37,592 bases of DNA, taken from the NCBI GenBank assembly GCA_025350945.1, contig JANXWW010000122.1:1-37592 (forward strand), given 5' to 3'. The position numbers and the translations under genes are program-made. The stretch's first letter is position 1; the number at the start of each line of letters is the position of its first letter. This document shows, piece after piece, positions 26,156 through 36,045 of this stretch. The notes beneath the pieces are model-generated. The model did no database searches. It saw only the letters and a list, made by a program, of their open reading frames with translations, and was not told where the DNA came from. This DNA is from Burkholderiales bacterium. GTDB lineage: Bacteria > Pseudomonadota > Gammaproteobacteria > Burkholderiales > Usitatibacteraceae.

Positions 26156-29100
26156 CTACACGGTCAGCACCGGCACCTGCGTAAAAAAATTCTTCTTCGC
26201 CAGCATCGGTTCCAGTTCTTTCGCCGAGAGCGGCACGCTGAAGTAATAGCCTTGCCCGACGCTGCAGCCTTTTGCGCGCAGCAAACTGAGTTGCCCTGCC
26301 GTCTCGATTCCTTCAGCAATGACATCAAGGTCCAGGCTTTTTGCCATATTGATAATGGCAACGACGATAGCCGTATCATTTGGATCGACTGTAATGTCGC
26401 GAACGAAGCTCTGGTCAATTTTCAATTTGCTGATCGGCAGGCGCTTCAAATACGAGAGACTCGAATAGCCCGTGCCGAAATCATCCACCGCGAGATGAAT
26501 GCCCATCGCGGCAATTTCGTTGAGCATAGCAACGCTGGCTTCACCCTGACGCATGACCTGACTCTCGGTAATTTCTAACTCAAGAAATTCAGGTGCCAGA
26601 CCGGTGCGCGCCAAAATTGCGTTCAACATTTCGATAAAATTCTTGTCGCTCAATTGGCGCGCGGATAAGTTAACCGCGATGCGCCGCTTGGGCAGACCCA
26701 TGTCGTGCCATGCCTTATTCTGGCGGCAGCTTTCTTCCAGCACCCAGCGACCCAATTCATTAATCAGCCCAGTCTCCTCGGCGAGCGGAATAAACTCGCC
26801 CGGCATCATCACGCCGCCCTGCTCGCTCACCCAGCGCACCAGCGCTTCATAGGCGACAATCGCGCCGGTGTTAAGGTCGATCTGCGGCTGATATACCAAT
26901 GAAAAATTATTATTTTTAACAGCAACACGAAGGCTGGATTCCAGCGCGGCGCGACGCTTCACGGCAACGGTCATTTGCGGTGTGAAAAATTGGAAAGTAT
27001 TTTTTCCCAGGCTCTTGCTGTGGAACATCGCAGTATCGGCATTTTTCAGCAGCGTCGAGGCGTCTGTCCCGTCATCAGGAAATACGGCGATACCGATCGA
27101 GCCGGATACATGCTGATCGGCCCCGTTGACCTTGAAGGTTGAACGCAAACTTTGCAATATTTTTTGTGCAACGCGGGTGGCACCTTGATGGCCTTCAAGT
27201 TCATCGAGCAGCACAATAAATTCATCGCCGCCCTGACGCGCGATCGTGTCATGCGCGCGCACGGATTCGCTCAGGCGATGCGCGACTCGTCTGAGTAGAT
27301 CATCGCCCGCATCATGGCCGAGACTGTCATTGATGTTCTTGAAATTATCGATGTCGATAAACATCACGGCAAACTTTTTTGCGGTGCGCTCGGACCGCGA
27401 AATCGCGCCGGAAATACGGTCCTGCATCAGCGAGCGATTGGGCAATCCTGTCAGCGCATCGTGATACGCCAGATGAACGACGCGCGCCTCAATTGCGCGG
27501 CGCTCGGTAACATCGCGCGTATTGACCACAATACCGCGCACCGCCGGCACGTCGAGACAGCTTTTGCCCATCGATTCCAGCACACGCCATGAACCATCGC
27601 GCGCTTGCACGCGGAATTCGAACGGCTTATCGATGAAACCATTTTTAACCAGCTCCGCGAATCGCACTCGCATCAGGGCGACATCATCCTCATGCACAAA
27701 ATCATATTGGCTGCGGCCCACCATTTGCTGCGGATCAACACCCAGCAAATGGCGCACAGACGGGCTTTGGTAAGTGATGACGCCATCCGCATCCAGCACG
27801 GTCACGATGTCCATCGCGCTTTCGGTCAGCACCTGGAAGCGCCCTTCTGATGCTTCCAGCGCGCGCTTGACTTGTTTGAAGTCGGTGATGTCGGTGAGCA
27901 CCCCAATCAAGCCGAGCGGTTTGCCATCCGGGCTGGTAAAGCTGCTGATGTGTTTTACCATCTGCCGCTCACCACCCGCGCCATCGTGCAATACCACTTC
28001 GCTGGCGACTGATTTTCCGGATTGCAGCACTTCACGGTCCTCCATGATCGCGAGCGCAGCCAAATCAGGCGTGAGTAAATCATACGGCGTTTTGCCAATC
28101 CAGTCCTCACGGCGCATGCCCATGAACTCTTCCCAGGAGCGATTGAAGCCAAGATATTTATCGTCCAGACCCTTATAGAAAATCTGGCTGGGCAATACCT
28201 CAAGCAGCTCTTTGGTGAAGTGCAGTTGTTGATCCAAAGTACGGCCGGTGCGCTTGAGCTCGGTGATATCCGAACAGGTGAGCAAAATGCCGACAATTTT
28301 TTGATCCAGACCGCGTAACGGTGCCGCCGAGATACTGATTTCGCGCACCTCCGCAGGATTCGCATCCCAGATAATTTCTACGTTGCTGACCATATCGCCC
28401 GCCATCACACGGCTGCGAATATCGGCCGTGACCAAACGCGGTTGCCCATTGGCGAGCGGCAACGGCTTGCCCAAGACATTGTCTTCCGATATGCCGAACA
28501 TTCGTTCAGCCGCCGGATTCCACAAGGTCACAATGCCGTTCGGCGTGATCGAATAAATCGCCAGGGGCGAGGTCTCAACAATGGCGCGCAGAGATTCATT
28601 TAACGCGCGCAGCGTTTCCTGAGACGCGTGATATTGGGAAACATCTTCGATAGAGCCCAGCCCGTAGAGCGGCTCACCCAGCGCGCTGCGCACGGCCACA
28701 CCTGAGCGCTGCGCCCACATGACTGAGCCGTCCTTGCGCAGATACCTTTTTTGTTTGCTGACATGATTTTGCGTTGGTAACGATACTTCAGCGCTAGCTA
28801 ACTCCCCTGTGACGTCTTCATCGTCAGCGCTATCATCTGGATGAACAATTTCACGAAACCGCTTGCCGATGAGCTCATCACGGGTATAGCCCAGCATTTC
28901 GCAGAAGCGGCGATTAACAACGACAAAACGACCTTCCACATCAACTTGCGTCAGGCCAATGCCGACCAGGTCAAACGCCTCGCGAAACTTGCGCTCGCTT
29001 TCAGTGAGTTCACGCTCGCGCTGGCGCACCGATGCAGCCAAATCTTCCATTGTGTCGCTAAGCTCTTCAAGCTCGCGAAACTCGTGCCGCATATTGGACG

Positions 29101-29653
29101 ACCACGGATACAAACGAATATCGTGTTCTTTCAATTCACGCGTGAGGCGTGTAATCGGCGCGCTGATTTGCCGCGCAATAAGTGCACCCAACACACACGC
29201 AACTGCCACACTGCCTATGCCCCATATCAGCAACATATTGCGCAGCTTGCTGACTGCTTCTGCAGGCAGCGACATGTCGTTCAAAATATTGCCCGCCAGC
29301 ACACCCAGCAATAGCGTGATCGCCAGTACGACTGCGGTCATGCCAACGACAATGCGCAAGGTCAGCCCCGTTGTCAAGCGACGCGGATTGCTGGCGTTGG
29401 CAGACGCTGATTGTTTCGCATCAGCAGCGATCAGTGTCGCATTTGATTGTCTGACCTTCGTTTTATTGTCAGCGGCTAGATTATCAGCCACCCTGGACGC
29501 GTTTGTTCGCGCACTCTTGGCACGTGGACTTGACGATTTATCTGTAACCACATCGCCAGCAGCGGCCACCGACAACAGATGCGCGGATCGGGCTGAATTC
29601 CGCAATGAGTCACGCTGATGCTTTTTATCTTCGGGGCTTCGGTTACTGGCCAT
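26156..29653 (-). CDS. Membrane-anchored multi-PAS GGDEF-EAL protein (cyclic-di-GMP turnover)
   Basis: Two TM segments, HAMP-like region, about four PAS domains, RAHDTIARQGGDEF (I-site RxxD plus GGDEF), YEALVRW and DDFGTGYSSLSYLKRLPISKLKID (EAL). Confidence 0.95.
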   Translation of the reverse strand: MASNRSPEDKKHQRDSLRNSARSAHLLSVAAAGDVVTDKSSSPRAKSARTNASRVADNLAADNKTKVRQSNATLIAADAKQSASANASNPRRLTTGLTLRIVVGMTAVVLAITLLLGVLAGNILNDMSLPAEAVSKLRNMLLIWGIGSVAVACVLGALIARQISAPITRLTRELKEHDIRLYPWSSNMRHEFRELEELSDTMEDLAASVRQRERELTESERKFREAFDLVGIGLTQVDVEGRFVVVNRRFCEMLGYTRDELIGKRFREIVHPDDSADDEDVTGELASAEVSLPTQNHVSKQKRYLRKDGSVMWAQRSGVAVRSALGEPLYGLGSIEDVSQYHASQETLRALNESLRAIVETSPLAIYSITPNGIVTLWNPAAERMFGISEDNVLGKPLPLANGQPRLVTADIRSRVMAGDMVSNVEIIWDANPAEVREISISAAPLRGLDQKIVGILLTCSDITELKRTGRTLDQQLHFTKELLEVLPSQIFYKGLDDKYLGFNRSWEEFMGMRREDWIGKTPYDLLTPDLAALAIMEDREVLQSGKSVASEVVLHDGAGGERQMVKHISSFTSPDGKPLGLIGVLTDITDFKQVKRALEASEGRFQVLTESAMDIVTVLDADGVITYQSPSVRHLLGVDPQQMVGRSQYDFVHEDDVALMRVRFAELVKNGFIDKPFEFRVQARDGSWRVLESMGKSCLDVPAVRGIVVNTRDVTERRAIEARVVHLAYHDALTGLPNRSLMQDRISGAISRSERTAKKFAVMFIDIDNFKNINDSLGHDAGDDLLRRVAHRLSESVRAHDTIARQGGDEFIVLLDELEGHQGATRVAQKILQSLRSTFKVNGADQHVSGSIGIAVFPDDGTDASTLLKNADTAMFHSKSLGKNTFQFFTPQMTVAVKRRAALESSLRVAVKNNNFSLVYQPQIDLNTGAIVAYEALVRWVSEQGGVMMPGEFIPLAEETGLINELGRWVLEESCRQNKAWHDMGLPKRRIAVNLSARQLSDKNFIEMLNAILARTGLAPEFLELEITESQVMRQGEASVAMLNEIAAMGIHLAVDDFGTGYSSLSYLKRLPISKLKIDQSFVRDITVDPNDTAIVVAIINMAKSLDLDVIAEGIETAGQLSLLRAKGCSVGQGYYFSVPLSAKELEPMLAKKNFFTQVPVLTV

Positions 29654-29716
29654 TCGCTTTTTTCAGAGGAGGTTACAACACGCAAAAAAATTTCGGGCCT
29701 GATTAAACAGGCTTGG

Positions 29717-30094
29717 CTAAATCAAATCCACCAACAAAACATTATTTTCAACTTCATGAATTGGCACCCGCGCAAGCGACGCACCTTTGCACGGACCACT
29801 AACACACAAACCTGAATCTGCTGCGAAAACAGCCCCATGCGTGGCACAAATTAAGTATAACCCGTCGTCGTCAAACACTTCTCCCGGCAGCCAATCAAGC
29901 TCGGTGCCTTGATGCGGACAGCGATTGACATAAGCATAAATCGCGCCCTCGTATGCCACAACAAAACACGGCGTTTTTTTTGCCTCTAGTACGATCTCGA
30001 ACCGGATCGCTTTCCCGCCACGATTACCATCAACCAGCTCGCTGCGCTGGCAAATTACGGTGGGCATACGAGCAGGCAATAGAGTATTAGCCAT
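29717..30094 (-). CDS. Rieske (2Fe-2S) domain protein
   Basis: NRCPHQGTELDW...LYLICATHGAVF; CxH and CxxH ligands. Confidence 0.92.
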   Translation of the reverse strand: MANTLLPARMPTVICQRSELVDGNRGGKAIRFEIVLEAKKTPCFVVAYEGAIYAYVNRCPHQGTELDWLPGEVFDDDGLYLICATHGAVFAADSGLCVSGPCKGASLARVPIHEVENNVLLVDLI

Positions 30095-30746
30095 TTTGTA
30101 CCAACCATGCAGTGAGTTCGTTCACATTTTCGACAATTGCGGCTGAGTGCCGACTGGACAGCATCGCCCGTGAATGCGCGCCGTAGGCCACGCCCACCAC
30201 TGACACGCCCGCGTTGTGCGCCAGCGCCAGGTCGTGGGTGGTATCGCCAATCATCAACGTTCGCGCAGGCGTTACGTTTGCAAACTCCATTAGCCGCAAC
30301 AACATATCGGCGTCTGGTTTTGGCATGCCTTCATCGCCGCAGCGACTGAAATGAAAATGCGGTTTTAGTTGTGTACGCTCAAAAGCTCGCTCAAGCCCCG
30401 CGCGCGGTTTGCCGGTGGCGACTGCCAGCATGCGCTTCGGCCGCTTTAATTGCGACAGCATTTCACGCACGCCGCTATACAGCGTTGCCTCGTGATCGCG
30501 CGGCACATAATGCTCGCGAAAGCGCGCAGCGAAACGCGTGCGATCAGCATCGCTTAATTCGGGAAATAAAGTTGCAGTGGATTGCATAAGCCCCAGCCCG
30601 ATAATGCTTTTCGCCTGCACCAAAGTCGGCACCCGAAACGCCAGATCTCGGGCCGCGAATTGAATACATTCGGCGATCAAGCCGGTGGAATCACTCAATG
30701 TGCCGTCCCAATCAAAAACGATCAAATCAAATTGATGTTCACTCAT
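30087..30746 (-). CDS. HAD-IA family hydrolase (phosphoglycolate phosphatase-like)
   Basis: LIVFDWDGTLSDST, AVATGKPRAGLERAF, PKPDADMLL, MIGDTTHDLALAHNAG. Confidence 0.92.
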   Translation of the reverse strand: MSEHQFDLIVFDWDGTLSDSTGLIAECIQFAARDLAFRVPTLVQAKSIIGLGLMQSTATLFPELSDADRTRFAARFREHYVPRDHEATLYSGVREMLSQLKRPKRMLAVATGKPRAGLERAFERTQLKPHFHFSRCGDEGMPKPDADMLLRLMEFANVTPARTLMIGDTTHDLALAHNAGVSVVGVAYGAHSRAMLSSRHSAAIVENVNELTAWLVQNG

Positions 30747-31758
30747 ATTGGCGCGAGCGCAGAAACGCCAAATACCGCGTCAAATCTGGCGGCTGGGGCG
30801 ATTCAATGGTCAGGGTTTCACTTGATAGCGGGTGTACAAACTGAATCAAGCGTGCATGCAAAAACATGCGTTTTAATCCGCCATTTTTCACCGCCTGCGC
30901 AATTTTATTCAACTGAAAGTCACCGTATTTATCATCGCCAATAATCGGAAACCCAAGGTGCGCAAGATGCACACGAATCTGGTGCGTGCGGCCCGTGCGA
31001 ATATCGCAATTTAATAATGTCGCCATCCCCAGACGCTCAACCTGCGTAAAAATCGTGTGCGCATCCTGGCCATCTTCTTCATCCACCGAAACGCGTTTTT
31101 CTCCACTCGCGGTTACACGCTTCGCAAGCTTCACGCGCACATGACGCTTCTCGTCCGGCCAATCACCTTTTACCAGCGCATGATAATTTTTTTCCATGCG
31201 CGTGTCGGTTTCACCACGCAAGATCGCATGCAGCCCGGTCAGCGCGCTGCGCTTTTTTGCCACCAGCAATACGCCCGAGGTTTCGCGATCAAGTCGATGC
31301 ACCAGCTCCAGATATTTTGCCTCTGGCCGCTGCGCGCGCAGCGCTTCAATCACACCAAAACTGACGCCACTGCCGCCATGCACCGCCAGCCCCGCTGGTT
31401 TATCAATAGCGATTATGGCATCGTCTTCAAATAATAAACTCAAGCTCTGGCGGGCTTGTTGAGCCATTTTTGCCTCATTCGGCACGCCAGTACTTGTGCT
31501 AGCGATTCGAATCGGCGGGATACGAACCGCATCACCATCCTGCAAACGATAGTCCACATCCGCCCTGCCTTTGTTTACTCGCACCTCACCCGAACGCACG
31601 ATGCGATAGACGTGGCTTTTCGGCACGCCTTTTAGGATCGTGGACAAGTAATTATCGAGCCGCTGGCCGACATGCGCTTCGTCGATTTTCAGCGTGGATG
31701 ATGCCTCGGCGCTGGGTGCAGAAGTTGATTTTTTTGCGTTATTACCAGTAAGTGCCAT
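30739..31758 (-). CDS. rluC: 23S rRNA pseudouridine synthase RluC
   Basis: N-terminal S4 domain, LELVHRLDRETSGVLLVAKKRSAL, CDIRTGRTHQIRVHLAHLGFPIIGDDKYGD. Confidence 0.95.
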   Translation of the reverse strand: MALTGNNAKKSTSAPSAEASSTLKIDEAHVGQRLDNYLSTILKGVPKSHVYRIVRSGEVRVNKGRADVDYRLQDGDAVRIPPIRIASTSTGVPNEAKMAQQARQSLSLLFEDDAIIAIDKPAGLAVHGGSGVSFGVIEALRAQRPEAKYLELVHRLDRETSGVLLVAKKRSALTGLHAILRGETDTRMEKNYHALVKGDWPDEKRHVRVKLAKRVTASGEKRVSVDEEDGQDAHTIFTQVERLGMATLLNCDIRTGRTHQIRVHLAHLGFPIIGDDKYGDFQLNKIAQAVKNGGLKRMFLHARLIQFVHPLSSETLTIESPQPPDLTRYLAFLRSRQYE

Positions 31759-32145
31759 GTTAGGTTATACTTTTATCTCGTTGATTTTGAAGCGAGTCCG
31801 CGCAATTTTCGGATTTGATCAGGTCCCCGTAAAGGTTCACCGAACCACATTCCCGCGCGATTTTTAAATCCATCGCCAGCGAATGGTGAAACGTGAACCG
31901 GCTGCGGAAAACGGGCGGTCGTTTTTGCTCACCGCCGGATTGCTGAAAAGTTCAGTGAAAGATTCAGTGATTAAAGTAGCGATACTAAACGATTTACGCG
32001 CGTCCTCTGGCATGCCTTCGCGAACAAAATTGTCATCATGATTTTGTACGAGGCCCGTCGGAGCCAATACTCAAGCGGCGGCGTGAAGATGGAACATTTT
32101 ATGGATCAGGCATGTTTAACCTGATTCTGGACGAAAAGAATTGAG

Positions 32146-32187
32146 TTAACCAGCCGGTTTAAATATTGCCCGCCCGGTTAATTTTTT
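32146..32187 (+). terminator. Terminator-like/attenuator-like hairpin inside the rne leader region
   Basis: TTAACC...CCCGGTTAA followed by TTTTTT (32182-32187). Confidence 0.35.
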
Positions 32188-32251
32188 GCGTATTTAGTTT
32201 TTGCGAGTTTTTGTGAAATCCAATCATCAGCAACATAGATTTGGAATGTTG

Positions 32252-32384
32252 AACGGCGCTGCCACCAAAGGCAGCGCCGTTACTACTGCGTCGACCGTGA
32301 TCCGGCCGCGCATTTTTCACAAGCGCTGATCGTTCAGCGCCTTGCACCGCAAACACCGCGCGCGTAATGATGTAACGCGCGGTT
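32252..32384 (+). promoter_or_regulatory. Three consecutive hairpins in the rne 5' leader
   Basis: AACGGCGCTGCC-ACCAAA-GGCAGCGCCGTT (32252-32281); GCGCTGA-TCGT-TCAGCGC (32323-32340); ACCGCGCGCGTAATGATGTAACGCGCGGT (32355-32383). Confidence 0.7.
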
Positions 32385-32479
32385 GAATTCAATCATTCAC
32401 CGTTCCTCTTCCGGTACCGCACTGCGTTTGGTTCGATCATATTGGTCGATTGCAATAAGCGCGAGAAAGAAGAATAAGC

Positions 32480-35308
32480 ATGAAAAGAATGTTATTTAAC
32501 GCTACGCAAGCCGAAGAGCTTCGCGTCGCCATTGTTGACGGTCAAAAACTGGTCGACCTCGATATTGAACATGTTGGTCAGGAACAGCGCAAAAGTAATA
32601 TCTACAAGGCAAAGGTCACCCGGGTTGAACAATCGCTCGAAGCGATTTTTGTTGACTACGGCGCTGAGCGCCACGGCTTTTTGCCGTTCAAGGAATTAAC
32701 CCGCGAATACGTGCAAGGCGAAGACGGCGATGGCACCCGCGCCAAGCTCGCGCAAAATTTAAAAGTCGGCCAGGAAATCCTTGTGCAAGTCGAGAAAGAT
32801 GAACGCGGTAACAAGGGTGCGGCGCTGACCACCTATGTTTCACTCGCCGGTCGTTATTTGGTGCTGATGCCGAATAATCCGCGCGGCGGCGGTGTGTCGC
32901 GCCGTGTGGAAGGCGAAGATCGGGCCGAGCTGCGTGAAACATTAGACTCACTGAATATTCCAGCAGGCATGAGCGTGATTGCCCGTACTGCCGGCATAGG
33001 CCGCAGCGCAGAAGAATTGCAGTGGGATCTAAGTTACCTGATGCAGCTTTGGGAAGCCATCGAAGGTGCGGGTCGCGATGTTAAAGCACCCGAACTGATT
33101 TATCTGGAATCAAGCCTGGTGGTGCGCGCGATTCGCGATTTGTTCCAGCCCGATATTGGCGAGATTTTGATCGATACGCCAGAAATTTTTGAACAAGCGC
33201 AATCGTTCATGTCCACCGTAATGCCAGCCAATGTGGGCAAGGTCAAGCTTTACACGGATGACGTGCCGCTGTTCTCGCGCTTTCAGATTGAGCATCAGAT
33301 CGAGACTGCATATCGCCGCGATGTACAACTGCCTTCCGGCGGTGCCATTGTGATTGACCATACCGAAGCGCTGGTGTCAGTTGACGTGAACTCAGCCCGC
33401 GCCACGCGTGGTCACGATATTGAAGACACCGCATTCCGCACCAACTGCGAGGCGGCCGATGAGATTGCGCGTCAGTTGCGTTTGCGCGATTTGGGCGGCT
33501 TGGTGGTGATCGATTTCATCGATATGGAATCACCGAAAAATCAGCGCGAAGTAGAAAATCGTTTGCGCGACGCACTGCATCATGATCGCGCCCGTGTGCA
33601 AACCGGCAAAATTTCGCGCTTCGGTTTGCTCGAACTTTCACGTCAGCGCTTGCAACCCGCTCTGTCCGAATCAAGCTATATCCCCTGCCCACGCTGTCAC
33701 GGCATTGGTCATATTCGCGATACTTCTTCCTCTGCATTACATATTTTGCGCATCATCCAGGAAGAGTCGATGAAGGAAAACACGGCCGCCATTCACGCGC
33801 AAGTGCCAGTGGATGTGGCCACATTTTTACTGAACGAAAAACGTCAGGACGTGCATGCTATTGAGACCCGTTTCAAGGTCAATGTGCTACTGATTCCGAA
33901 CGTCCATCTTGAAACACCAAACTACGAAATCGAGCGTCTTCGCCACGATTCAGAAAAACTGGATGTCATTACACCAAGCTATCAGATGGTGGTGAAACCG
34001 ACTGAAGATGCAACCGCGAAAGCCGCCGCCGCCGCACCGGAAGTCAAGGCGACGCGTGCAGAACCTGTTGTCAAAGGCATCACGCCCGACCAGCCCGCAC
34101 CCATGGCGGCAGAACCTGCCTCACGTGAAGTGCGCACCGCTGCCGCACAAGCAGAACGCGCCAGAGCAGTAGCGAACACAAACACGAGCACGGTAACGCC
34201 TGCACCTTCGCTATGGAAGCGCTTTACCAGCTTCTTCAGCGGCGAAGTAGCCACACCACAACCTATTGCACCGCAGCGTCCTGAAGGTGAGCGCGTAAAA
34301 GACGCCACCAAAGAAGGTAGCCGCGACCAGAACCGTGATCGCAGCAGACGCGATGGTGGCCGCGACAATAAACGCGGTGGAGAACGCCGTCCAGGTCAGG
34401 GGCCGCAACTCCCCAACCAAGGACAAAATCGTCCTCCGCGTGGGCAGCAGGGCCGCGATGCAAATCGTGAGTTGCCTATCGCTGGCAATACCGATGCGAA
34501 ACCAGCTGAAGCAGCACGCCCACCTCGCGAACCAAGACCACCGCGTGAGCCACGTGAGGCGAGAGAACCACGCGCAGATTCACAAGGCGCACAGCAACAA
34601 AAACCGCGCCAGCCACAAGCACCAAAGCCCGCGCTGGAATCAAAACCTGCTGAGCAAACTGAGGAAGGCGAAAGCCGTGGTCGTCGCCGTCGTGGTCGCG
34701 GTGGACGCGGTGGTCGCGACAGCAATGGTGAACGAGGTGAACGTGCGCCGCGTAGTGACGCAACTAATGAAGCAATGAGCGGCCCGGCAGAAGTTGCTGC
34801 GGCACCAGCGGCGATGAATAACGCTGCCGCTATGGCAACGGCTGAACATAGCCAAACCACCGCGCCTGCTGTCGCGTCTGCCGTAGTGAGCACAGCACCC
34901 GTGCCTGCGTTTTTGATGGCCGATGCGCCGCAGCAAACTGCAGCGCTTGCGCCATCGCACGAGCCAATTTACGAAGCACCGGCACCGGTTGCAGCTCCTG
35001 CTGTACAGCAGCCTGCCCCGGCAATGCAGCCGGCGTTGGCGTTTGGCTCAGTTGATCAAATCGATGAACCGGAATCGGCCCGCTCAGCACCGCGTCGTCG
35101 TCCACGACCCGATCAAAACACCAACGCGCAGGCAAACGAGCCGTTAGTATTTATCGAGACGGCGGCTGACAAAGTGCAGCAGGCGGTATTGGCTGAAGAA
35201 GAGGCTCCACGCCGCCGCACACCGCGTCTACGCAAGCCGCGTGAAACGTTAAATGAGCCGTTGGTGGTGGTGGAAACACAACCAAATCAGAGCCCGCCCC
35301 AGCCGTAA
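32480..35308 (+). CDS. rne: Ribonuclease E
   Basis: MKRMLFNATQAEELRVAIVDGQKLVDLDIE, S1 domain, VSVDVNSARATRG, VVIDFIDM, PCPRCHGIGHIRD zinc link, Arg/Pro-rich disordered C-terminus. Confidence 0.97.
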   Translation: MKRMLFNATQAEELRVAIVDGQKLVDLDIEHVGQEQRKSNIYKAKVTRVEQSLEAIFVDYGAERHGFLPFKELTREYVQGEDGDGTRAKLAQNLKVGQEILVQVEKDERGNKGAALTTYVSLAGRYLVLMPNNPRGGGVSRRVEGEDRAELRETLDSLNIPAGMSVIARTAGIGRSAEELQWDLSYLMQLWEAIEGAGRDVKAPELIYLESSLVVRAIRDLFQPDIGEILIDTPEIFEQAQSFMSTVMPANVGKVKLYTDDVPLFSRFQIEHQIETAYRRDVQLPSGGAIVIDHTEALVSVDVNSARATRGHDIEDTAFRTNCEAADEIARQLRLRDLGGLVVIDFIDMESPKNQREVENRLRDALHHDRARVQTGKISRFGLLELSRQRLQPALSESSYIPCPRCHGIGHIRDTSSSALHILRIIQEESMKENTAAIHAQVPVDVATFLLNEKRQDVHAIETRFKVNVLLIPNVHLETPNYEIERLRHDSEKLDVITPSYQMVVKPTEDATAKAAAAAPEVKATRAEPVVKGITPDQPAPMAAEPASREVRTAAAQAERARAVANTNTSTVTPAPSLWKRFTSFFSGEVATPQPIAPQRPEGERVKDATKEGSRDQNRDRSRRDGGRDNKRGGERRPGQGPQLPNQGQNRPPRGQQGRDANRELPIAGNTDAKPAEAARPPREPRPPREPREAREPRADSQGAQQQKPRQPQAPKPALESKPAEQTEEGESRGRRRRGRGGRGGRDSNGERGERAPRSDATNEAMSGPAEVAAAPAAMNNAAAMATAEHSQTTAPAVASAVVSTAPVPAFLMADAPQQTAALAPSHEPIYEAPAPVAAPAVQQPAPAMQPALAFGSVDQIDEPESARSAPRRRPRPDQNTNAQANEPLVFIETAADKVQQAVLAEEEAPRRRTPRLRKPRETLNEPLVVVETQPNQSPPQP

Positions 35309-35349
35309 AAACGCACCAGCCATATAAAAATTTGTACAGTCGTTAATAG

Positions 35350-35382
35350 GCCGTTCGCAACATTTTGCGAACGGCTTTTTTA
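35350..35382 (+). terminator. Rho-independent terminator after rne
   Basis: GCCGTTCGCAA-CATT-TTGCGAACGGC-TTTTTTA; perfect 11-bp stem with T-tract. Confidence 0.95.
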
Positions 35383-35418
35383 TTGGCTGTTAGGATTATA
35401 AATTTGGAGGAACGAATA

Positions 35419-36030
35419 ATGACCACCGCAAAAAAACCTATCGATTTCTATTTTGATTTTTCCTCGCCGTATGGTTATCTGGCTGCGATGCGCATCGATG
35501 CGGTGGCGGCAAAATACGGGCGTAACGTGGCGTGGCGGCCTATTTTGCTGGGGCCTGCGTTCAAAGCCAGCGGCAACGCGCCGCTGATCAGCCAACCGCT
35601 TAAAGGCGATTATGCGCGGCGCGACTTGCCGCGAACGGCGGCATTTATGGGCATTCCCTTTGGCCTACCCACACCCTTCCCCACCGGTACGCAAAACGCA
35701 GCGCGGGCATTTTATTGGCTTAATGATCGCGATCCCGTGATCGCCAAGACAGTTGCGATTTCGCTGCTACAAACTTACTTTGTTGAGGGCCGCGATATTA
35801 CGTCGCCAGAAATCGTGGTGGAAATTGCCTCGCAGCATAACGTTGATTCGGCTGAGCTCAGCGCAGCATTGGCCGATCCGGTTGTTAAAGATCGCCTGAA
35901 AAAAGAAGTTGAAGCTTCACTGGCGCTGGGCGTGTTTGGCTCGCCCTATATCGTGGTTGATGGTGAAGCATTTTGGGGGGCGGATCGATTGGCGCAAATC
36001 GAAGCGTGGCTGAAAACAGGCGGCTGGTAG
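35419..36030 (+). CDS. 2-hydroxychromene-2-carboxylate isomerase / DsbA-like thioredoxin-fold protein
   Basis: IDFYFDFSSPYGYLAAMRID...GVFGSPYIVVDGEAFWGADRLAQIEAWL; GGAGG Shine-Dalgarno before the ATG. Confidence 0.92.
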   Translation: MTTAKKPIDFYFDFSSPYGYLAAMRIDAVAAKYGRNVAWRPILLGPAFKASGNAPLISQPLKGDYARRDLPRTAAFMGIPFGLPTPFPTGTQNAARAFYWLNDRDPVIAKTVAISLLQTYFVEGRDITSPEIVVEIASQHNVDSAELSAALADPVVKDRLKKEVEASLALGVFGSPYIVVDGEAFWGADRLAQIEAWLKTGGW

Positions 36031-36045
36031 CAAATAAGCAGTGCC

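Noticed and set aside
28959-29618. 219-aa ORF antisense to the GGDEF-EAL gene
   Set aside because: No family signature; the opposite strand encodes a clear protein over the whole interval.
31831-31848. GGTTCACCGAACC hairpin resembling a tRNA T-arm
   Set aside because: No matching acceptor, anticodon or D-arm could be assembled around it.
31864-32392. Minus-strand ORFs in the rluC-rne gap (67 and 77 aa)
   Set aside because: No recognisable domains or ribosome-binding sites, and the region is dominated by hairpins consistent with an rne leader.
34396-34893. 165-aa antisense ORF within rne
   Set aside because: Ala/Arg/Gly-rich mirror of the Arg/Pro-rich RNase E tail; a typical antisense artifact of biased codons.
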